A stretch of DNA of 64,000 nucleotides, taken from positions 11,606,501 through 11,670,500 of the forward strand of contig OU015655.1 in the NCBI GenBank assembly GCA_907165275.2. Reading direction: 5' to 3'. The notes below the pieces were generated by a model that made no database searches, was not told the origin of the DNA, and saw only the letters and a program-made list of their open reading frames with translations. The position numbers and the translations under genes were made by a program. Positions 52,101 to 58,340 of this stretch are shown here, in pieces (positions within the stretch are counted from its first letter, which is position 1; every line of letters begins with the position of its first letter). This DNA comes from Zygaena filipendulae (lineage: Eukaryota; Arthropoda; Insecta; Lepidoptera; Zygaenidae).

Positions 52101-55100
52101 AATTGATGCTTGACACAAATGGGATCGTATTTATTTACTACAAATGTGAATGCGAGTTCATTTGTTTGTTTGTTACGCTTACTACTTAACCCATCTTCAT
52201 GAAATTTTGCGTGCACGTTGTTGGGGGTACATACCTACACAGAGAAAAGTAGGGACTTGTTCGGGCAAGTTCGCAACCGAAAGTTACCCACTGAAGAACG
52301 GTCTTAAGTATTTCTGTTTCTGTGTTCGGTTGGGCACCATATTTGGACGCAGATAAGCAATAAAATGTTAACCCACAAAATTAAGTTGTCTATTCACAAC
52401 GATTTATTGAGAGTTAAGGAACGTTTTTTAATTATGTGTTTACCTTGTTACATTGTTTAAGTATGTAACTAAATATTGAACATATAAAATGTTGACAGAA
52501 AATGGCGCTATAATTTTAAAACACGATTTACTCAAAATTTCTCCAGTGTGGGTTGACACACTATTGCTTATCTATGTCCATTTGATCAGTAAACTCTTCT
52601 GTAGTTTAAGACTTCATTGACACTGCGCGGGGTCTGTCGCTGTGCCTAATGGTCACTGAATTGTATTTATATTGTATAGGTATTTTATATGTAATATTTA
52701 TTTAAATAATAATTATTTACTTGTATTTTTACGGTTATTCATCTTTTATATTTTTTATTTTTAGTTGGTCTATTTAAATTTATAAGTAATATTATGTTTC
52801 AGTATTATTTTTTGCCTCTTCTTTTGTTACCCCCGTCCGTGCGTGACAACAGGCTGCCAACTGAAAACCAGCGCTAGGTGTACACGCACCTAGCTAATGC
52901 TGAGTTGGTGACCCTTTCGGCAAAGCATGCAAGAGATATTATGACTTCTTACTTAGATTAGGCACTGTTTATGTTTGTTTCTTTTTCTTGTGTGTTGTGC
53001 TGAAATTTAAAAAAAATGTGTCGTCAAAACAACTTTCAGGCAACCGAAGGAATTCTATCCCGGAATTTCCGCGTGAACTCTCAAGCTCAGTCGGGTAAAA
53101 CCGCAGGGAACAGCTAGTATCTTCTTTCCACTGCGATAATTTAAACGTGCCTTTTTTGGCGAAAAATTCTAAGTGAAGTCGGATTGTTTATTGAGGCTAA
53201 ATTGGTAGCCGTCGGTGCTTTAATAAGCAATAGTGTGTTAACCCACACTGGAGAAATTTCGAGTAAATCGTGTTGTAAAATAATAGCGCCGTTTTGTGTC
53301 AACAGTTTTTTTATATTTAACATTTGGTAGGTATTTAAAAAATGTAATAGGGTAAACGAATAATTAAAAAACGCTCTGTAACTCTCAGTAAAGCGTTTTG
53401 TATCAATAACTTTATTTTGTGTGTTCACATGTTATTGCTAATCGGCGTCCATTAAACTGGTTGTTTTACAGTGTTGAGTCCAAAAAGAAGAAGAAAAAAA
53501 AAACTGGTTAAATCGCTGCCCGCTCCGCTCGTCCCTCGAACCGCAACGTTAGCGGCAGGCTGTGACGTTTGTTGGTTTTGGCCGAGCTTTGCGTGAGCGA
53601 TGCGTTTGCGTTTGCGCGACGCTCTCTAGAATATTTTGTTAGGATCCATTTGTGAGGTTTATTCATCATAATTAATGTTTCCTCTAACATTCCCCAGTGG
53701 TTTATAGGTGTGTGTGTCGTCTCGGCAGTTGCGTATTGCGTTTTGTTGGTTGTGTTGAAAAAAGGACACTTTTATTCAAAGTGCCACGGACTTGCGATCC
53801 TCGCGTTACTCGCTAGTGTAAGTTCTGCACATTATAAGTTATCGTCGAAGATCATTGCTGGCCCCTTTTTGTTTATATTTTTTATATCAAACTTAAATAA
53901 CATAGAATACTACAGAATTATAAAAAAAATATATTTACGCTATTTTATGCGTTACCGATTGTTTTCTATTCGATAACAGTTATAGATTTTTAACATGGCC
54001 AAGGGGGCAATAGGCTGCTTATGTACGTACAAAATCTGACACACATCAGGCATCAGTTTGGACGAGAAGACGCTTCAAGACTGCGATTTCGTACTTTAAT
54101 ATAAATATCTATTGACATAGGGTAACATTATGTATAACAGTGACATCGAAGAAGTTCTCGAGTATTTTTCCAGCTAATCTGCGCTAAGCGTCGACCGTAA
54201 TTTTGCCGAGGTATTTACGGGGCAGTAATAAAAAAAAACTATGTGGAGATTGAGAGTTCACAGTCGTGCCCGTAAGTTTTTTTTTTATAGTTTGCCAGCT
54301 ATTCTCTGCGGTTTTACCTGCACTTATTAAGGAATTCCCTGGGAACTTCGGGATCAAAAGTACCCTTTGTCACTCAGGACTACCGTAGCTCCCTATAAGT
54401 CCTATAAGAGATTACTTTCTATCAACCAACTCAAAAATTTTCAAACTTTACCCGTTACTTAATACTAGCTGACCCCGGCGGTTTCATCCGCGGTAATTTC
54501 GGCGTTCCCACGGGAATTCCGGGTTACATTATAGCCTATGACACTCACAACACCCGTGGCTTCCTATTGTTAATTTTTTTTTTCAAAATTTGTTCAATAG
54601 ATCCAGAGATTACCCCCTACAACGTTACAAACTCACAAACTCACAAACTAAGTTTAGTAAGTAGGTATAGATTAATTAATGTGGACTTGGGTATAGGTAA
54701 TGGATACGTATTTGATTTTCAAAGGGGCATAATATTAATTACATTATCTACCATCACAAAATATGTACCTAATTAAGTATCTCCCTATATCATTAACATT
54801 TGTTCCCTTACCCAACCAATTTTATTGTAATGCATACAATCAAGAATATAATAGAGCAGCTTACACGTAAATTGACGGCTTTTGATAGGAACGAGAGTCG
54901 TTTTATCAATTATTTATTTATGAATATTAATAATATACACACCGGCAGAATTAGCGGAACATAAAAAGGCAGAGTATAGAAATAATTACGTATATATATA
55001 TTATAACATATAATAATTAGACTTGAAGTAATAAATTAATATACATCTTTTAACACTTTAAAAGTTTGTAATTAAATTATTAAATTTTATTTAAAATAAT

Positions 55101-58100
55101 AATAAAAAAAACACCTTTTCTCTAATTTGTGGGCACACAAATAATGTTGCAAATTAAAGATTACTGTGATTTTAACACTAAATAAATGAACGATTAATAA
55201 CGTGTGTTTCCCCTTCGTGATTCAACTTTTATTTGCAACATTGTCTGTGTTCTCACAAACTAGAGATTGTTTTTTTAAATATAACTTCTTAAAGTCGATG
55301 TTAAAAGATGTATATTAGTTTATTACTTCATGCCTGATAATAATTTGTTTTAATACATAATATAATATGTTATTATTTCTATACTCTGCCTTTTTATGTT
55401 CCGCTAATTCTGCCGGTGTGTATATTTGTTGGTAATGTAAAAATAATAACATCCAAGTTGTACTGGATTATTAATCCGGATTTATTGTGTGCAATTTTAT
55501 TTATTGTGTGCAATTTTATTTATTGTGTGCAATTTTATTAATTAGTAGCCGTCCCGCGCGGTTTCACCCGCGATAATTGCGGAGTTCCGGATTAAAATAT
55601 AGCCTATGTTAGGGATAATGTAGCTTTCTAATGGTGAAAGATTTTTTTAAATCGGTTCAGTAGTTTTTGAGTTAAATCGTAACAAACAAACAAAAGATCA
55701 AATCTTTCTTCTTGATAATATTAGTATAGACTCATGGAGTTGTTTAGACATATATAATCTATATCATATTTATAATGAGATTATTATTTATTAAAATATA
55801 TATATGTTTCAATCCCGCATGCACCATAATTAGAGCGATGCCTAAAAAGTGCTCGAGCGGTTTTCAGCCTAATTTGCTGAATATAGTCGGATCCGTCAAT
55901 CGGAAGTAGTGTAATTTTGTTAGGGTATTCTTCTCCATAAATTCTACTTGATGTGTAGAGGAAAGAGATTTATTTATATTATATTTATATTATAATATTA
56001 TAAACAGATCCCGTCTTCTATGAGCCCGGTATAATACTGTCAGCATATGCATCTTCACTTGCCACGAACGGTTGGTGCAATCGCTTTTGTCGACGTGAAA
56101 GTTTGTAAACTTCGTTCGATATTTACATAGTGATTTTATGAAATTAATGATAAATGACGGAGATGAAAATTGTTGGGAAATTCAATATTTTAGACTATAG
56201 AGTATCTATTACATTAGTACCGCTACGGGAATAAAAATTAGGACCAAAGTGATATTGGACTGTAAAGGTACTAAAAAAGTATCTTAGAATTATTTTGCAA
56301 AAGGGAAGTATTTGCATTTTTTTATTAGGTACGTAACTACCTATTTCATTTTTGAAAATTTATTAAAGAAATAAATTTATATTTAAATAAAATTACTATA
56401 CATTTATTAGAATTATACTGCCGGCATTTCAAATACCAGGTAAGTACCAAAAAAAATTAGCACAAAACAATCGCGGAGCAATCAACAAAAATAAAACTTG
56501 CGCATGAAGGAGTCAAAAAATCGCGTTGCAAAATGGCGTAGCAGAATACTGGTTGTAGAGAACTTACCATGGGGTGTTGCAAGTGTGCGTCAGGGTCATA
56601 TACCTGACTCCAAGCTGGTAGTAACTCCTCAGTACTCCTAAGGAGTTGCCAATGGAGTGCCCGCCTTCAATGCCGATCAGGGACGCGATCTTACGTGGCC
56701 TGGCACCATGGGCTTGCAGGATATCTGTTGAATATTTATTATATTTATTAAAAACTTTTTAAGCTGTGGTAGACGTTGTAATGCAATGTTATTTTTTTTT
56801 TTCAACCTTTTTAAAACAACACACGACAATCTCACTCAAGTTATTACAGTTTATCTTTGTGCCAAATTCTATCTAGATACATATATAGTTGTTCCCCGCG
56901 GTTTCACCCACGTTAAGTTGGGAATTTGCGCTCGATATCCTTGATAAAATTACCCAATATCCTTTACCTTACCCCTGAGACCGGGTATGTGTGAACGGTT
57001 GAGTAGTTAAGGAGTGAAAGCGTAAAAAATAAACATTCAAACATAACATTCGCATTTATTTATTAACTATCAGTTGTCTGATGCAGAGCTTTGCTTGGTG
57101 TTGTGATACCAGCTGGAGATGTGTGAAAAAATTGTTTATTATATAAAATTAGCTGTCCACCGCGGATTCACCTGCGGTAAGTTCGGAGTTTCCGCGGAAA
57201 TTACTGGATAAAAGTACCCTATGTGCTCTGTACCCCTGACAGCGTGCATGCCAAATTTTATCCAAATCCGTTGTGCATATAATATTAGTAGGATTATTAT
57301 TTAGGTAATATGTCATGATCTCCAATGTTTTAAGATCGATCTGCAGATCGACTGTGCCAAGGAAGCGGTCAACTATTATACTACAAGAAGGTAGATTCAA
57401 TAGACATCAAAGTTAATTGAGGAGCAGTTTGATTTTTCCCTCGGCTTTTTCACATTCAAAACTTCGCGAGAAGTTCTCAATGAAGGCCGTTTACCGAATC
57501 ACTCTTAACGCCAGAATCCACCTCATCTAAAGTCAAAGATTGTGAATGAATATTTTATGAGGCGAAATTAAAACGATTCCCCTCACGATTGTTAGCCAAT
57601 TATTTAGATACGAAACTTTGCATATTGTCCATGGCCGCGGTTGTTACTCGTTTAATTGGAGCTATTCATTGGATCAACCACAGACATTATTTGAGTCGTG
57701 AGAGGATTGAAAATTACCCTGTTTTCGCTTGAAAATACAGATAATTCTTCCCATTCAAATTCATTGCCGGCTATATTTATTTATCCGGCTGCATGACAGC
57801 AAAGACATGGTTACGTTTTTCCCGCATGTCTGGCGGACGTATTTTGTATTCAACGGGTATGATGACAAGCAAAGACAAATAATCACTATGACAAGGTGTT
57901 GTTTTATCTTGGGGAACAATTTAACTTGTCATTGGCGTTTCGCCATAATTACTTTAATTGATAAAAATACGTACAATATTGCCATAAGTGAAGAAGAAGA
58001 AGAAGAAGGTATTAAAACAAAATTATATTTAGTCCGTCAGTTAGATAGTAAAAAAATAATAGATACGTATTCTTTGCTTTTTCGAATTATTGTAAAATAC

Positions 58101-58305
58101 TTAGATAAAACACATTAGAGTTTGATTGGGAGGTCGCGACGTCATAACTAAGTATAAAATGTACCTAGGTGTGACATCACACGGAATTTCAAGCCAATAT
58201 TCTCATCGCCGCTATTTATTGATCCCGTAAAAAAAGTAAAAATACGTGTCCAATTTTTTAACCGACTTCCAAAAAGGAGGAGGTTCTATGTTCGATTGTA
58301 TGTAT

Positions 58306-58340
<35 letters not shown>

